Below are positions 49,594-57,953 of a DNA stretch of 64,000 bases, piece by piece (the first letter of the stretch is position 1; each line of letters opens with the position of its first letter). A program made the position numbers and the translations under genes. The notes under the pieces are model-generated. The model worked only from the letters and a program-made list of their open reading frames with translations, did not search any database and was not told the DNA's origin. This DNA is from Collinsella sp. (GTDB taxonomy: Bacteria; Actinomycetota; Coriobacteriia; Coriobacteriales; Coriobacteriaceae): NCBI GenBank assembly GCA_018376905.1, contig JAHAAK010000008.1, positions 18,612 through 82,611 on the forward strand. The letters run 5' to 3'.

Positions 49594-51558
49594 TTAGTAC
49601 ATCTTTGCGCCGGCAGGGATGGAAGCGTCGAGCTGGATCAGGTTGAGGCGCTCCTCGCCCTCCTCCTCGTGGATGGCGCTGATGAGCATGCCGCAGCTGG
49701 GGATACCCATCATCTTGCGCGGAGGCAGGTTGGTGATGGCGAGCAGGGTCTTGCCGACCAGGTCCTCGGGCTCATAGTATTCATGGATGCCGGAGAGAAT
49801 GGTACGGTCAGTGCCGGTACCGTCATCGAGCGTAAAGTTCAGCAGCTTCTTGGACTTCTTGACGGCCTCGCATGCCTTGACCTTCACGGCGCGGAAGTCG
49901 CTCTTAGAGAAGGTATCGAAGTCGACGAACTCCTCAAACAGCGGCTCGACGGCAATCTTGGAATAATCGACCGTGGGCTTGAGAGGCTTGACGAAGGGGC
50001 TCGCGGTGTTGCCGGCCTCGGCAGCCTTGGCAGCAGCGGCACCGGACTGGAAACCCTTCTCGGGCTTCATGTGCGGGAACAGCAGCACGTCGCGGATGGA
50101 AGCCTGGTTGGTGAGCAGCATGACCACGCGGTCGATACCGATGCCAATGCCGCCTGCGGGAGGCATACCGTACTCGAGGGCGCGCACGTAATCCTCGTCG
50201 TACTCCATGGCCTCGTCGTCGCCGCCGGCCTTCTCGGCCATCTGGGCAGCGAAGCGCTCGGCCTGGTCGACCGGGTCGTTGAGCTCGGAGAACGCGTTCG
50301 CGTACTCGTGGCCGGCGATGACCAGCTCAAAGCGATGGGTCAGGCGCGGGTCATCCTCAAAGCGCTTGGCAAGCGGGCTAACCTCGATGGGGTAATCGCA
50401 CACGAAGGTGGGGTTGACGATGGTGTCCTCGCCCAGCTCGTCATAGATCTCGGCGATGATCTTGCCGGCGGTCCACTCGGGCTTGATCTCCAGGCCCTTC
50501 TCGCGTGCGGCGGCAGCAAGCTCCTCAACCGGCGTGTCGATGGTGACCGGCTTGCCGAGCACGTCGGAGACAATGTCGGTCATGGGACGGCTTGCCCACT
50601 CACCGGACAGATCGATGGTCTGACCCTGGTACTCAATAACCTCGGGGTTGCCGATAGCCTTGTTAGCGGCCTTAATGACACCCTGGGCGAGTGCCTTCAT
50701 GCCCTCGAGGTCGGAGAAGGCACGGTAGGCCTCCATCGTAGTGAACTCGGGGTTGTGGGTAAGGTCCATGCCCTCGTTACGGAAGATGCGGCCGATCTCG
50801 AACACGCGCTCAAAGCCGCCGACAATGCAGCGCTTGAGGTGCAGCTCGGTGGCGATACGCAGGTAGCACTCCTGATCGAGCGCATTGAAGTGCGTGATGA
50901 ACGGCTTAGCCGTAGCGCCGCCCTGGATGGTCTGCAAGATGGGGGTCTCGACCTCCATGTAGCCATCGGACTCCATAAAGCGGCGGAACGTGGAGAGAAT
51001 CTGCGAACGCTTGCGGAAGGTCTCGCAAACGTCGTCGTTGGCGATCAGGTCGACATAGCGCTGGCGATAGCGGGTCTCCTTGTCGGAGAGACCGTGGAAC
51101 TTCTCGGGCAGCGGGCGAACGGCCTTGGAGAGCAGCGTCGCGCTCTTGGGGGCAACGGAAAGCTGGCCACGCTTGGTGCGCACGACTACGCCGGTTACGC
51201 CCAGGATATCGCCCAGGTCGAGTGCCTTGAGCGTGTTCCAGGCGGCCTCGTCCATATCGTTGATGCGGCAGAACAGCTGGATCTCGCCGGTCGCGTCGCG
51301 CACGACGATGAACATAATCTTGCCCTGACCGCGCTTGGCAACCACACGGCCGCCGATCTTCACGACGTCCTCGGTGTCCTCGCCATCGGTGAGCTCGGCG
51401 TACTTAGTCTCGATGTCGACGACGTAGTCCTCAATCTCGGAGTGCTCGGGATACGGGTTCTGGCCCGCCTCGAACAGGGAGGCACGCTTGGCCAGGCGGG
51501 TGGCGCGCTCGTCGTTGAGCGTCGATGCCTGATCGGCGGCGTTCTGGTTTTCTGCCAT
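49594..51558 (-). CDS. lysS: Lysine--tRNA ligase (class II) with C-terminal tRNA-binding domain
   Basis: A 654-residue LysRS; the usual bacterial enzyme is near 500. The N-terminal OB domain (VVKIGGRVVAKRGQGKIMFIVVRDATGEIQLF) and class II core (motif 2 FRNEGMDLTHNPEFTTMEAY; motif 3 GIGIGIDRVVMLLTNQASIRDVLLFPHMKP) are complete by about 515. After an Ala-rich linker, residues about 545-654 form a second OB-fold of the MetG-C/EMAPII/Trbp111 type (FDTFSKSDFRAVKVKACEAVKKSKKLLNFTLDDG...PPRKMMGIPSCGMLISA). That domain is normally found on MetRS or PheRS beta and binds tRNA nonspecifically. GAGGAG precedes ATG 51558. Confidence 0.96.
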   Translation of the reverse strand: MAENQNAADQASTLNDERATRLAKRASLFEAGQNPYPEHSEIEDYVVDIETKYAELTDGEDTEDVVKIGGRVVAKRGQGKIMFIVVRDATGEIQLFCRINDMDEAAWNTLKALDLGDILGVTGVVVRTKRGQLSVAPKSATLLSKAVRPLPEKFHGLSDKETRYRQRYVDLIANDDVCETFRKRSQILSTFRRFMESDGYMEVETPILQTIQGGATAKPFITHFNALDQECYLRIATELHLKRCIVGGFERVFEIGRIFRNEGMDLTHNPEFTTMEAYRAFSDLEGMKALAQGVIKAANKAIGNPEVIEYQGQTIDLSGEWASRPMTDIVSDVLGKPVTIDTPVEELAAAAREKGLEIKPEWTAGKIIAEIYDELGEDTIVNPTFVCDYPIEVSPLAKRFEDDPRLTHRFELVIAGHEYANAFSELNDPVDQAERFAAQMAEKAGGDDEAMEYDEDYVRALEYGMPPAGGIGIGIDRVVMLLTNQASIRDVLLFPHMKPEKGFQSGAAAAKAAEAGNTASPFVKPLKPTVDYSKIAVEPLFEEFVDFDTFSKSDFRAVKVKACEAVKKSKKLLNFTLDDGTGTDRTILSGIHEYYEPEDLVGKTLLAITNLPPRKMMGIPSCGMLISAIHEEEGEERLNLIQLDASIPAGAKMY

Positions 51559-51574
51559 AGTTAGCTCCTCAAAC

Positions 51575-51608
51575 TAAAACGCTCCCCAGGATTCGGTCCC
51601 AGGGAGCG
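51575..51608 (-). terminator. Hairpin between greA and lysS (terminator or attenuator)
   Basis: Minus-strand CGCTCCCTGGGA pairs with TCCTGGGGAGCG (plus 51580-51608), then TTTTAG. The T-run ends 16 nt before the lysS start, so it controls entry into lysS from greA; no separate lysS promoter fits in the gap. Confidence 0.75.
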
Positions 51609-51636
51609 AAAACATACCTTTACGCGGGACCGTGGT

Positions 51637-52107
51637 CTAGCGTGCGATCTTGGCGATGGTGTAGACGCGAGTCTTGCCGGAAGGCGTAACGACCTCGACG
51701 GAGTCGCCCTCGCCATGACCAATGATGGCGTGGCCGACCGGAGACTCGTTGGAAATCTTGTGCTCGAGCGAGTTGGTCTCGGTGGTACCGACAAGCGTGA
51801 CCTCGATGAGCTCACCGTTGGGGTCGACCAGGGTAACAGTCGAGCCAATGGAGACGGTCAGGTCGCCCGTGCTGGCAGCGATCTGAGCGTTGGCGAGGAT
51901 GGCCTGGATCTCGGCGATACGAGCGGCGTTCTGGGCCTGCTTGTCCTTGGCGGCATCGTACTCGGAGTTCTCCGAAAGGTCGCCGAACGCGCGGGCTTCC
52001 TTGATGTCCTCGACGATCTCCTTGGCGTAATCGCCCTCACGCCAAGCGAGCTCCTCGACGAGCTTCTGGCGGCCCTCAGCGGTCAGTACGATCTGGCTTG
52101 CGTCCAT
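51637..52107 (-). CDS. greA: Transcription elongation factor GreA
   Basis: A 156-residue GreA that rescues backtracked RNA polymerase by stimulating transcript cleavage. The coiled coil has the acidic tip RAFGDLSENSEYDAAKDKQ (D and E of DxSEN), and the C-terminal FKBP-like domain ends SPVGHAIIGHGEGDSVEVVTPSGKTRVYTI. Length is normal. GGAGATATCCGT precedes ATG 52107. It leads the greA-lysS pair, an order also found in other Gram-positive genomes. Confidence 0.97.
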   Translation of the reverse strand: MDASQIVLTAEGRQKLVEELAWREGDYAKEIVEDIKEARAFGDLSENSEYDAAKDKQAQNAARIAEIQAILANAQIAASTGDLTVSIGSTVTLVDPNGELIEVTLVGTTETNSLEHKISNESPVGHAIIGHGEGDSVEVVTPSGKTRVYTIAKIAR

Positions 52108-52156
52108 ACGGATATCTCCCCAACTATGATGTAACGATCAACTGTCAACAAAAACG

Positions 52157-52189
52157 AAAAAGACCGGCTAGCCTGCGGGCAAGCCGGTC
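52157..52189 (-). terminator. Terminator of tatA
   Basis: Minus-strand GACCGGCT pairs with AGCCGGTC (plus 52162-52189), followed by TTTTTCGTTTTTG. Confidence 0.9.
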
Positions 52190-52214
52190 AGGTGCTCACC
52201 CCAAAGGGATGGGA

Positions 52215-52490
52215 CTACTCTGCGTCCGCGTCGCTGTCCTCTGCCTTCTTTTGCTTGGCAGCAGCGAGCTTGGCCTCGAGCTCTGCGATCTCCTTGTCCT
52301 CCTTGGACTCCTCGACCACAACGTCCTCGGCCTGCTTGGTTTCGCCCTTATCGTCGCCCTCCATACCCTCGCGGATATTCTTGACGGTAGAGCCGAGGGA
52401 CTTGCCGAGCTTCGGCAGGTTCTTGGGCCCAAAGATAATCAGGACAACGACGAGAATAATGATGAGCTCAGGAGCCCTCAGTCCAAACAT
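52215..52490 (-). CDS. tatA: Sec-independent (Tat) translocase subunit TatA
   Basis: A 91-residue protein from ATG 52490 (GGAGG 7 nt upstream). One short hydrophobic helix (LIIILVVVLIIFG) is followed by the FGPKNLPKLGKSLGSTVKNIREGM amphipathic helix of TatA/B and a charged, Glu/Lys-rich tail. It forms the variable pore of the Tat pathway for folded proteins. tatC is not in the window. The twin-arginine lipoprotein at 11857 is a candidate substrate. Confidence 0.94.
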   Translation of the reverse strand: MFGLRAPELIIILVVVLIIFGPKNLPKLGKSLGSTVKNIREGMEGDDKGETKQAEDVVVEESKEDKEIAELEAKLAAAKQKKAEDSDADAE

Positions 52491-52563
52491 GTAGACCTCC
52501 ACAATACAGCGAGACAAGCTCGAATGAGTATACCGCGGGTATCGCGGTATCACAACAATAGCT

Positions 52564-52593
52564 AAAAAAAAGGGACCGCAAGAAGCGGTCCCT
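52564..52593 (-). terminator. Terminator of tRNA-Pro
   Basis: AGGGACCGC (52571-52579) pairs with GCGGTCCCT (52585-52593), and seven A residues on the plus strand (52564-52570) give the T-run on the minus strand. Confidence 0.93.
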
Positions 52594-52603
52594 CCTCATG
52601 CTC

Positions 52604-52680
52604 TGGTCGGGTTGACTGGATTTGAACCAGCGACCCCTGCGTCCCGAACGCAGTGCTCTACCAAACTGAGCCACAACCCG
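52604..52680 (-). tRNA. tRNA-Pro (CGG)
   Basis: A 77-nt cloverleaf, acceptor CGGGTTG/CAACCCG, anticodon stem CTGCG/CGCAG enclosing TTCGGGA (anticodon CGG), T-loop GGTTCAAATCC, encoded CCA. Confidence 0.96.
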
Positions 52681-52729
52681 TTAGCTCGACTATAGTAACA
52701 AAGATTTCCGTCGTGTGCCAGAGAAATTT

Positions 52730-53626
52730 TTACTTCTTTGGCGCTTCAATGCGAACCGTGTCGAAAACGAGCTCCGTTGCATAAGCCCACCAGCCGTTTT
52801 GTTGAGCGGCTGCCGCAAGATTGACTGCCGTGGCGGCAGTATCGCAGAGAGCAAACGAGCAGGCACCCGAACCGCACACGTTTGCGGTAATGGTACCGTC
52901 CTGTGAACGAAGCCAGTCGAGCACCGTTTGAATCCGCGGCTCCATCTGCGCGGAAATGACACCCAGGTTGTTGTGGACGAGCGCGTAGGCCGCCTCTGCG
53001 TCTCCCGAGCGAAGGGCAGATGCGATCGCTCCGGGCTTGTCCGCAGGCACTGGGGTCTCGTCAAAACGTCGATAGGCTTCAATTGTTGAAACGCTTGCCT
53101 CGCGCGGCTTGACCAGCACGACGGGTGTCGCGGGTAGTGCGGGGTACTCGGTTGCCAGCACGTCTCCCCCACCCACGTAAAATGCAGGGCTGGCATGCAA
53201 AAAGAAGGGAACGTCGGCGCCAATGCCGCGCGCAATGTTGTCCAGCGCGGGGTCGGCACGGTCGATACCCCAACTCTCTGCCAAGGCGACAATGACCGCC
53301 GCGGCATCCGTCGAAGGACCGCCCAGGCCGGCACACAGCGGGATGCGCTTCTTAATCGTGATGCAGACATTGGCTTCGCGACCGTAATGCTCGGCCATAG
53401 CAGCGGCCGCACGATACGCCGTATTCTTTTGCATGGGAAAGTCGGATGCCGGAATCGTCTGGACGGTCAGCGCCTGTGCCGGCGTAACCGTCACGGTATC
53501 GACAAGACCGACGGCTGCCATCAGGGAATCGACCTTATGGTAGCCGCGGTCGTCACGCTCGGTATGAACCCCCAGATAGAGGTTGATCTTTGCCGGCGCG
53601 GAAAGGATCAGGGACCAATCGGTCAC
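52730..53626 (-). CDS. ispE: 4-diphosphocytidyl-2-C-methyl-D-erythritol kinase
   Basis: A 298-residue GHMP kinase, fourth step of the MEP pathway; ispD and ispF are at 30.7-31.9 kb. APAKINLYLGVHTERDDRGYHKVDSLM is the N-terminal signature, IPLCAGLGGPSTDAAAVIVAL the ATP loop (Pro where GlyGlyGly-Ser is usual), and NVCGSGACSFAL the third motif. The GTG at 53626 has GAGGAG 8 nt upstream. It begins right after the veg stop, as in B. subtilis (veg...ispE). Confidence 0.95.
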   Translation of the reverse strand: MTDWSLILSAPAKINLYLGVHTERDDRGYHKVDSLMAAVGLVDTVTVTPAQALTVQTIPASDFPMQKNTAYRAAAAMAEHYGREANVCITIKKRIPLCAGLGGPSTDAAAVIVALAESWGIDRADPALDNIARGIGADVPFFLHASPAFYVGGGDVLATEYPALPATPVVLVKPREASVSTIEAYRRFDETPVPADKPGAIASALRSGDAEAAYALVHNNLGVISAQMEPRIQTVLDWLRSQDGTITANVCGSGACSFALCDTAATAVNLAAAAQQNGWWAYATELVFDTVRIEAPKK

Positions 53627-53628
53627 CG

Positions 53629-53925
53629 CTAGTGCTCCTCGAGCTGATTGCCGAGCGGGGTAAAAATGTGCTCGCCGCTCTCGGGGTCGAACAGCTCGAC
53701 CTGGCCGGTGAGAACATCAATATACTGGTAGGACTGACGCGACTTGCGGCCACGGCGCTCGTCGACCTCGACGATAAAGACTGCCGGATGGACGCTCTTG
53801 ATGGTGCCCATGCGCTCGACGACGCGGGTGCGGCCCATGTTGGCCTTCACCTTAACGCGATCGCCCACCATATCGGTCAGCTTCTCGTGGATGTCGTCGA
53901 CGTGATTGACTTCCATCTCTTCCAT
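53629..53925 (-). CDS. Veg family protein
   Basis: A 98-residue protein; DIHEKLTDMVGDRVKVKANMGRTRVVERMGTIKSVHPAVFIVEVDE matches the Veg/DUF1021 family, small SH3-like proteins. B. subtilis Veg promotes biofilm formation and spore outgrowth by unclear means. ATG at 53925 is chosen for its GGAGG; the frame is open to 53949. The unusual C-terminal part (RRGRKSRQSYQYIDVLTGQVELFDPESG) is also typical. Cotranscribed with ispE. Confidence 0.93.
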   Translation of the reverse strand: MEEMEVNHVDDIHEKLTDMVGDRVKVKANMGRTRVVERMGTIKSVHPAVFIVEVDERRGRKSRQSYQYIDVLTGQVELFDPESGEHIFTPLGNQLEEH

Positions 53926-54055
53926 GAACAGGGCCTCCAGAAGGTGCAATTCAAAAAGGGGATAATACCCCTAAGATAGACAAAACTCTAATACTATAGC
54001 ACCCTGTTGTAGCCATACGCAAGTAGCTAAAAAAGCCCGGTCCCAAATTGACTAC

Positions 54056-54502
54056 TTACAGACTATCAGTGTCCAAGACGATGGTGAATGGGCCATCGTT
54101 GACGAGATCGACCTTCATGTCGGCGCCGAAGATGCCATGCGCTACGTGCTCGACGTCCTCGCGCACAAGCGTCAGGAAGTACTCGTAGAGCTCGTTGGCG
54201 ACATCGGGGGCGCCGGCATCCGTAAACGATGGGCGGCGGCCGTGACGGCAATCGGCGAACAGCGTGAACTGCGACACCACGAGAACCTCGCCGTCGACAT
54301 CGGCAAGTGCCAGGTTGGTCTTGCCGTTCTCGTCCTCGTTAATGCGCAAGCCCCGGAGCTTGCCCCACAGCTTATCGGCCTCGGCGCACGTGTCGTCGTG
54401 GCCAACGCCCAGCAGTACCAGATAGCCGCGCCCAATTTTGCCCACGCACTCGCCGTCGACCGTCACGCCGGCGTTGAGCACGCGCTGCACCACCGCACGC
54501 AC
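54056..54502 (-). CDS. dtd: D-aminoacyl-tRNA deacylase
   Basis: A 148-residue DTD that hydrolyses D-amino acids (and glycine) from mischarged tRNA. SQFTLFADCRHGRRPSFTDA is the first conserved block; the cross-subunit Gly-cisPro motif appears as NDGPFT, with Phe where Val is usual. GTG at 54502 lies 3 nt after the rdgB stop, so the two are coupled. Confidence 0.94.
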   Translation of the reverse strand: MRAVVQRVLNAGVTVDGECVGKIGRGYLVLLGVGHDDTCAEADKLWGKLRGLRINEDENGKTNLALADVDGEVLVVSQFTLFADCRHGRRPSFTDAGAPDVANELYEYFLTLVREDVEHVAHGIFGADMKVDLVNDGPFTIVLDTDSL

Positions 54503-54505
54503 GGC

Positions 54506-55147
54506 CTACTCCTCGCCCGTCAGTTTGGCGGATAGGTGCTCGAGCGCGTGGAAACGATGGCTGATGGCGTTCTTCTCGTCCGCCGTCAGCTCGGCCATGG
54601 TCTTGCCCGGCGTGTCGACCGGCAGGAACAGCGGGTCGTAGCCAAAGCCGTGATCGCCGCGGCCCTCGTGTGCGATAACGCCCTCGCAGGCACCCTCACC
54701 ATAGGTGACCAAACCGTCCGTGTCGATGAGCGCGACGACGCTCATAAAGCGCGCAGTGCGGTCCTCGTCGGCCACGCCTTCCAGGTTAACGAGGAGCTTG
54801 GCATTGTTGGCGGCATCGTCGCCGTGAACGCCCGCGTAGCGCGCGCTATATACACCGGGCTCACCGTCCAGCGCGTCGACGACCAGGCCCGAATCGTCGG
54901 CAATGGCCATGAGCCCCGTCTCTTCGACGGCAGCCTGCGCCTTGATGATGGCGTTCTCCAAAAACGTCGTGCCGTTTTCCTCGGGGTCCTCAAAATCGCC
55001 CAGCTGGCCGAGCGCCACAAAGCGAACCTCGGGCATAACCTTGCCCAAAATGGCCTCGATCTCGGTGAGCTTATGGGCGTTGCCCGTTGCCACGACGATG
55101 GTCGCCGCCGGGTCGAGGGTGTCGATGTCGATCTTCTCAAGTGCCAT
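54506..55147 (-). CDS. rdgB: Non-canonical purine NTP pyrophosphatase (RdgB/HAM1)
   Basis: A 213-residue house-cleaning enzyme that hydrolyses ITP, dITP and XTP. VVATGNAHKLTEIEAILG, FLENAIIKAQAA, ADDSGLVVDALDGEPGVYSARYAG, GFGYDPLFLP and SHRFHAL are the full set of family motifs. ATG at 55147 has AAGGAGG upstream; the frame to 55216 lacks a start signal. Gene order rph-rdgB is conserved in many Gram-positives. Confidence 0.96.
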   Translation of the reverse strand: MALEKIDIDTLDPAATIVVATGNAHKLTEIEAILGKVMPEVRFVALGQLGDFEDPEENGTTFLENAIIKAQAAVEETGLMAIADDSGLVVDALDGEPGVYSARYAGVHGDDAANNAKLLVNLEGVADEDRTARFMSVVALIDTDGLVTYGEGACEGVIAHEGRGDHGFGYDPLFLPVDTPGKTMAELTADEKNAISHRFHALEHLSAKLTGEE

Positions 55148-55253
55148 GAGTGGCCTCCTTGTCCGTATAGCAAAGTCACGTAAAAGGGACCGGTCTGTCG
55201 GCATCTCCCCTTTCATGTGGCATCAACCTTATCTATCGGCGTTTCCGCAGATA

Positions 55254-55291
55254 AAACCTGCCAAAATAAACCTGTCCCTTTTTGGCAGGTT
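55254..55291 (-). repeat. GGGACAGG hairpin at the rph stop codon
   Basis: AACCTGCCAAAA (55255-55266) pairs with TTTTGGCAGGTT (55280-55291). The minus strand, which is the sense strand of rph, reads AAAAGGGACAGG in the loop. It overlaps the rph stop codon at 55290-55292. The sequence is nearly the same as hairpin 1 at 14751-14790. Confidence 0.88.
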
Positions 55292-56015
55292 AGGCGAGGA
55301 CTTGGTGCTGGAGCTCGATGAGCTCGGCAATGCCCTTGTCGCCCAAATCGAGCAGGGCATTGAGGCGCTTGCGGTCGAAGGGTGCCTGCTCGCCAGTGCC
55401 CTGGAGCTCGATCATCTCGCCGGTATCGGTGGCGACAAGGTTCATGTCGACCTCGGCGTGACTGTCCTCGGAATAATCCAGGTCGAGCAGGGTGTTACCG
55501 TCGACAACGCCCATGGAAATCGCGGCGACCTGGCCCGTGAGCGGGATGCGCTCGAGCTTACCCGCCTCGACCCACATGGCAAGGGCGTCGTGCAGTGCCA
55601 CCCAGGCGCCGGTAATGCTCGCCGTTCGCGTGCCGCCATCGGCCTGAATCACGTCGCAGTCGACGGTGACGGTGTACTCGCCGAGCGCCTTCATGTTGAC
55701 GACGGTACGCAGGCTGCGGCCGATGAGGCGCTCGATCTCCATGGAGCGGCCCTTGCGGTTGGCATGCTCGCGCTTGCAGCGTTTGCCGGTCGATGCCGGC
55801 AGCATGGCGTACTCCGCCGTTACCCAACCGGCCTTGGCGCCCTTGCGCCAGCCCGGCACGCCCTCCTCGATGGTGGCGGCGCACAGCACGCGCGTATCGC
55901 CAAACTCGGCCAGGCACGAACCATGGGCGTGCTTCATGACGCCGCGGGTAAGCTTGATGGGGCGCAGCTCATCGGCGGCGCGGCCGTTGGCGCGATTGGC
56001 CTGTATATACTCCAT
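55290..56015 (-). CDS. rph: Ribonuclease PH
   Basis: A 241-residue phosphorolytic 3'-exonuclease that trims tRNA 3' ends. GSCLAEFGDTRVLCAATIEEGVPGW and RKGRSMEIERLIGRSLRTVVNM, then DCDVIQADGGTRTASITGAWVAL and DLDYSEDSHAEVDMN contain the phosphate-binding and catalytic residues. Since several tRNA genes here encode CCA, RNase PH would act on extra 3' bases, and on tRNA-Tyr, which lacks an encoded CCA. Confidence 0.97.
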   Translation of the reverse strand: MEYIQANRANGRAADELRPIKLTRGVMKHAHGSCLAEFGDTRVLCAATIEEGVPGWRKGAKAGWVTAEYAMLPASTGKRCKREHANRKGRSMEIERLIGRSLRTVVNMKALGEYTVTVDCDVIQADGGTRTASITGAWVALHDALAMWVEAGKLERIPLTGQVAAISMGVVDGNTLLDLDYSEDSHAEVDMNLVATDTGEMIELQGTGEQAPFDRKRLNALLDLGDKGIAELIELQHQVLA

Positions 56016-56070
56016 GGAAAAATCCTTTCGGCAAAAGGTGAACGTGAGCCTTTGGTCGGTGACCTTTTAT

Positions 56071-56955
56071 CTATTTCAGCTCATCGATATCGATATGTTC
56101 GATGCTCTTGAGCGGCTGACCAAAGATAAAGCTGCCCGCCACCGCAAACTCGGCAATGTTATCGGCCGTCGTTGCAAAACGATGCTGCGGCTCGGCTGCG
56201 TCGCCCGCCAGCTGCTCGCGGCGCGTGAGAATATCGGTCAGCTCACGCGTGGTCTCCTCGGCGGAGCTCACCACGCGCACTCCGGGACCCAGTGCATGGC
56301 GAATAGGCCCCACGAGCAGCGGAAAATGCGTGCAGCCGAGCACCACGGTATCGATGCCGTGGTCGCGCAGCGGTTCAACCGTGGCACCGACCAGCGCGCG
56401 TACGGCAGGCGTATCAAAGATGTCCTCGTTCTCGAGCCACTGCTCTTGCAGATGCGCACCCGAGGCGAGCTCGTGCTCAACGACCTCGACAAAACTCGAG
56501 GCAGGGCAGCCGTATACGTCGACGCCGGCATCCAGGTCCTGAATGGCACGCGTGTAAGCACCTGAGCGAATGGTGAGGTTGGTGGCGAGCACGCCCACCC
56601 GGCGCGTGCGGGTGCTGTTGATTGCCGCGCGTGCGCCCGGTGCGATCACACCGATGACGGGGACGTCGAGCACCTGCTGGGCCAAACGCAAGGCCGCAGC
56701 GGTCGCCGTATTGCAGGCGATGACCATGATCTTGACGTCGTGCTTCGACAGCCAACGGCCTGCCTGCAGTGCAAACGAGCGCACCTCGTCCTCGGTGCGG
56801 GTGCCGTAGGGGCAGCGCTTGGTGTCGCCAAAGTAGTAGACGGACTCGTGCGGCAACGCCGTCGCAATCGCGCGCGCAACCGTCAGACCGCCCAGTCCCG
56901 AGTCGAATACGCCAATGGGACGCGTGTCACCAGCCAGATTCTCAATATCGGACAT
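56071..56955 (-). CDS. murI: Glutamate racemase
   Basis: A 294-residue racemase that makes D-glutamate for peptidoglycan. The catalytic cysteines are in VIACNTATAAALR and VLGCTHFPLLVGPI; GVFDSGLGGLTVARAI and YFGDTKRCPYGTRTE bind substrate. The C-terminus is slightly longer than usual. ATG at 56955 is chosen since the upstream residues in the open frame (to 57009) are not conserved. It precedes rph and rdgB in the same strand, as in B. subtilis. Confidence 0.97.
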   Translation of the reverse strand: MSDIENLAGDTRPIGVFDSGLGGLTVARAIATALPHESVYYFGDTKRCPYGTRTEDEVRSFALQAGRWLSKHDVKIMVIACNTATAAALRLAQQVLDVPVIGVIAPGARAAINSTRTRRVGVLATNLTIRSGAYTRAIQDLDAGVDVYGCPASSFVEVVEHELASGAHLQEQWLENEDIFDTPAVRALVGATVEPLRDHGIDTVVLGCTHFPLLVGPIRHALGPGVRVVSSAEETTRELTDILTRREQLAGDAAEPQHRFATTADNIAEFAVAGSFIFGQPLKSIEHIDIDELK

Positions 56956-57008
56956 GACCTCACCAGATTCTCTCTCGAAAAGATATGGCTCAGCGCGATA
57001 GGACCGCA

Positions 57009-57920
57009 CTACGAACGGGCCGCGACCAGCAGCTCGGCCGTTGCCGCCCAGCCGTCGACAATCTTGCCGTGCGTGACGTAGGCGTTATCGCAGGTATCCA
57101 GGAACTCGGGCGCGCCGGCGCTGGTCAAACCGTTCTCGACCAGGCAGAACGTGCCCACGTGGTCAGCCATGTAGAAGTCGGACTCGGAATCGCCGAGCGC
57201 CAGCGTCTCCTCACGCTCGATACCCAGGTGCTCGCAGAAACGTGCGATGGCAACGCCCTTGTTGAGACCGGCGGGATTGATGTTAAACGCGCGGCCATCC
57301 TCGACGCGTTCGAGCTCGAGCGTCGTCGGTTTGGACAGATGGGTCAGATGGCCGTTGCAGGCCCAGACCAGGCCGCAGCCGGCCTCGTCAAGAATGGCCT
57401 GGACCTCGTCGTCGGGCACATCGCCGCGCATGCCGACGGTGACCTCGCGGTACTTGTAGCCAGTCGACATGTCGTTGTGGTACTCGATCTTGTGCGGCCA
57501 GCGGGCAAGAATCTTCTCGCACACGCCGGTCTGCTCGATCACCTGATGCGGCGTGAGGCCGCAGGCGGGGTCGTAGGGCATATCGCCGGTCAGATACTCC
57601 CAATCGTTGGCCTTAAGGTCGTACATGACCAGACCACCCATCTCGCCGATGTAGGAGTTGAGGCCGAGCACGCGCGCATCCTCGTGGATCATGGTGCGGT
57701 TGCGGCCCGAGGTGGGAACCACCTGTATGCCGGCGCGGGCAAGTGCCACGACAGCCTCGACGAGCTTGGTCGAGGGGTTGCCGTCGTTGTCGCGCAGCAC
57801 GCACGAGCCGGGTGCGAGCATCGTGGCGTCCAGGTCGGTAAAGACGTACTTAACCTTGGCAAGACGCTCGCGCATCTCGCCCGAAAGCTCAGCGACGGTC
57901 GGCAGGGTATTGTGGGACAT
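57009..57920 (-). CDS. HAD-superfamily phosphatase (class IIB, Cof-like)
   Basis: A 303-residue hydrolase. The nucleophile motif is FTDLDATML (Asp in DLDAT, where DxDGT is typical), motif II VVPTSGRNRT, motif III with the conserved Lys in GLNKGVAIARF, and motif IV LALGDSESDFYMAD. The cap domain lies between 90 and 220. Such enzymes dephosphorylate sugar phosphates or flavin/PLP precursors; the substrate cannot be told. ATG at 57920 has GGAG 5 nt upstream. It sits in a run with murI and the MurE-type ligase. Confidence 0.9.
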   Translation of the reverse strand: MSHNTLPTVAELSGEMRERLAKVKYVFTDLDATMLAPGSCVLRDNDGNPSTKLVEAVVALARAGIQVVPTSGRNRTMIHEDARVLGLNSYIGEMGGLVMYDLKANDWEYLTGDMPYDPACGLTPHQVIEQTGVCEKILARWPHKIEYHNDMSTGYKYREVTVGMRGDVPDDEVQAILDEAGCGLVWACNGHLTHLSKPTTLELERVEDGRAFNINPAGLNKGVAIARFCEHLGIEREETLALGDSESDFYMADHVGTFCLVENGLTSAGAPEFLDTCDNAYVTHGKIVDGWAATAELLVAARS

Positions 57921-57953
57921 GGTCACTCCATTACGTAGAAGGGGCTTCTGGTC

